The notes beneath the pieces were generated by a model, which saw only the letters and a program-made list of their open reading frames with translations, made no database searches and had not been told where the DNA came from. The translations under genes were made by a program, and so were the position numbers. From positions 992,001-1,056,000 of the forward strand of contig NZ_CP076457.1 of NCBI RefSeq assembly GCF_018866325.1: a DNA stretch of 64,000 nt, given 5' to 3'. This stretch comes from Streptomyces sp. YPW6 (lineage in GTDB: Bacteria > Actinomycetota > Actinomycetes > Streptomycetales > Streptomycetaceae). This document shows positions 63,070 to 64,000 of the stretch, piece after piece (within the stretch, counting starts at the first letter, position 1; each line of letters opens with the position of its first letter).

Positions 63070-63134
63070 TTGACAGCCCTGCCACCCTCCGGGCAATCTT
63101 CCGTTAAGCAGAAACTAACTTCCGCAATACGGAA
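63070..63134 (+). promoter_or_regulatory. hyi promoter and box B
   Basis: TTGACA (63070-63075), an 18-bp spacer and CAATCT (63094-63099) form a plausible promoter. TTCCGCAATACGGAA (63120-63134), a perfect 5-bp inverted repeat, lies in the early transcribed region. It has the same TTCC-N7-GGAA layout as the box at aceB. Confidence 0.6.
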
Positions 63135-63151
63135 GGAGCGCCGAAACCCTC

Positions 63152-63991
63152 ATGGGATACCCGGACCAGCGCTTCGATGTGAACCTCTCGATCCTCTTCA
63201 CGGAACTCCCGCTCCTGGAGCGTCCCGCGGCAGCCGCCGCGGCGGGCTTCACCGCGGTCGAGCTGTGGTGGCCCTGGATCGAGACCCCCACCCCGCCACA
63301 GGCGGAGCTCGACGCCCTCAAGAAGGCGCTCGACGACGCCGGCACCCAACTGGTGGGGCTGAACTTCTACGCCGGACAGCTGCCCGGCCCCGACCGCGGC
63401 GCGCTCTCCGTGCCCGGTGAGGAGTCGGACCGCTTCCGCGCCAACATCGAGGTGGCGGCCGACTTCGCCGCCTCGGTCGGCTGCACGGCGCTCAACGCGC
63501 TGTACGGCAACCGCGTCGAGGGCGCGGACCCGCAGGTCCAGGACGCGCTCGCGCTGGAGAACCTGGTGCTGGCGGCCCGCGCCGCCGACCGGGTCGGGGC
63601 GATCCTCCTGGTCGAGACCCTGAACAAGCCGGAGTCGCCGCTCTATCCGCTGGTCAGCGCACCGGCCGCGATCGAGGTCGTCGACAGGGTCAACGCGGCG
63701 ACGGGCCTCGGGAACGCCAAGTTCCTGCTGGACCTCTACCACCTCTCGATGAACGGCGAGGACCTGAGCCAGGTCATCAAGGCGTACGCCGCGAAGACCG
63801 GTCACGTCCAGATCGCCGACAACCCGGGGCGCGGCGCGCCGGGCACCGGCGACCTCCCGCTGGAGCGGCTGCTCGACGAGCTGAAGGACGCCGGTTACGC
63901 GGGCTGGGTCGGCCTGGAGTACAAGCCGGGCGAGCGCCCGAGCGCCGACTCCTTCGACTGGCTCCCGCCGTCGGCCCGAGCGGCCGGCTGA
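63152..63991 (+). CDS. hyi: Hydroxypyruvate isomerase-family TIM-barrel protein
   Basis: 279 residues. NVNLSILFTELPLLERPAAA, TAVELWWPW, LNFYAGQLPGPDRG and HVQIADNPGRGAPGTG, with the metal-binding Glu and His of LLVETLNKPESP and FLLDLYHLSM, match Hyi (AP-endonuclease-2-type barrel). It interconverts hydroxypyruvate and tartronate semialdehyde, made from glyoxylate by carboligase Gcl. Genes for Gcl and tartronate semialdehyde reductase are expected just beyond the window end. Confidence 0.93.
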   Translation: MGYPDQRFDVNLSILFTELPLLERPAAAAAAGFTAVELWWPWIETPTPPQAELDALKKALDDAGTQLVGLNFYAGQLPGPDRGALSVPGEESDRFRANIEVAADFAASVGCTALNALYGNRVEGADPQVQDALALENLVLAARAADRVGAILLVETLNKPESPLYPLVSAPAAIEVVDRVNAATGLGNAKFLLDLYHLSMNGEDLSQVIKAYAAKTGHVQIADNPGRGAPGTGDLPLERLLDELKDAGYAGWVGLEYKPGERPSADSFDWLPPSARAAG

Positions 63992-64000
63992 CCGGCCGGG

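Overview
The window is chromosomal DNA of a Streptomyces-type actinomycete. G+C is very high with GC-biased third codon positions. GTG and TTG starts are common and -10 boxes are weak. The gene set is also typical: an EshA-type encapsulin with 2-methylisoborneol (MIB) enzymes, DasR-like boxes, carbohydrate ABC systems without their own ATPase, and a class-E sortase (LAETG) substrate. No rRNA, tRNA or CRISPR array was seen. Gene names and the synteny I recall with the S. coelicolor SCO6200-SCO6260 region come from protein features and memory, not from a search.

Layout. 1-1.4 kb: 3' part of a CocE/PepX-like hydrolase. 1.4-4.6 kb: gluABCD-type amino-acid ABC transporter. 4.8-9.8 kb: housekeeping-like single genes, including a Clp-N/helix-turn-helix protein under a 45-bp dyad, exonuclease III and a fused PcaL. 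9.8-10.7 kb: mobile-element scar (decayed tyrosine recombinase and IS3 OrfA). 10.9-13.5 kb: LAETG wall protein and Acg-type nitroreductase. 13.6-17.4 kb: eshA, MIB synthase and GPP methyltransferase operon. 18.5-24.9 kb: sugar import and catabolism (ROK kinase, ABC importer, GntR, Gfo/Idh dehydrogenase). 24.9-27.3 kb: two tandem P450s. 27.4-29.4 kb: a two-component locus whose response regulator has lost its receiver domain at a tandem-repeat array. 29.5-33.4 kb: DMT transporter, TetR, SDR and aldo-keto reductase. 33.5-37.4 kb: allantoicase, allantoinase and an IclR/AllR regulator. 37.4-41.4 kb: MacB-like ABC exporter divergent from a two-component system. 42.0-44.6 kb: MobA-like cytidylyltransferase and malate synthase. 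44.7-47.6 kb: FnIII lipoprotein, maleylpyruvate-isomerase-like protein and a hydrolase lacking its nucleophile. 47.7-54.2 kb: two NCS2 permeases, 8-oxoguanine deaminase, uricase, HIU hydrolase and OHCU decarboxylase. 54.3-56.3 kb: regulators. 56.5-62.9 kb: aminosugar-type ABC transporter with GH20 and CBM-GH16 enzymes. 63.15-64 kb: hydroxypyruvate isomerase.

How the genes fit together. The right half is largely a purine-to-malate route. Purines enter through NCS2 permeases; urate is opened by uricase, UraH and UraD; allantoin is cut by AllB and allantoicase; the resulting glyoxylate is used by malate synthase or the Hyi branch. Three of these promoters (allB, aceB, uraD) carry the same 16-bp box, TCAAC-N6-TTGAA. 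A second box, TTYC-N7-GGAA, is at allB/allR, aceB and hyi. The sugar cassette at 18.5-24.9 kb has a matching pair of GntR-like palindromes. The aminosugar cassette and the FnIII lipoprotein have DasR-like sites.

A recurring oddity is short tandem arrays at or just past gene 3' ends (27.8, 34.8, 41.4, 46.6 and 55.2 kb). The 27.8-kb array sits exactly where a receiver domain should be.
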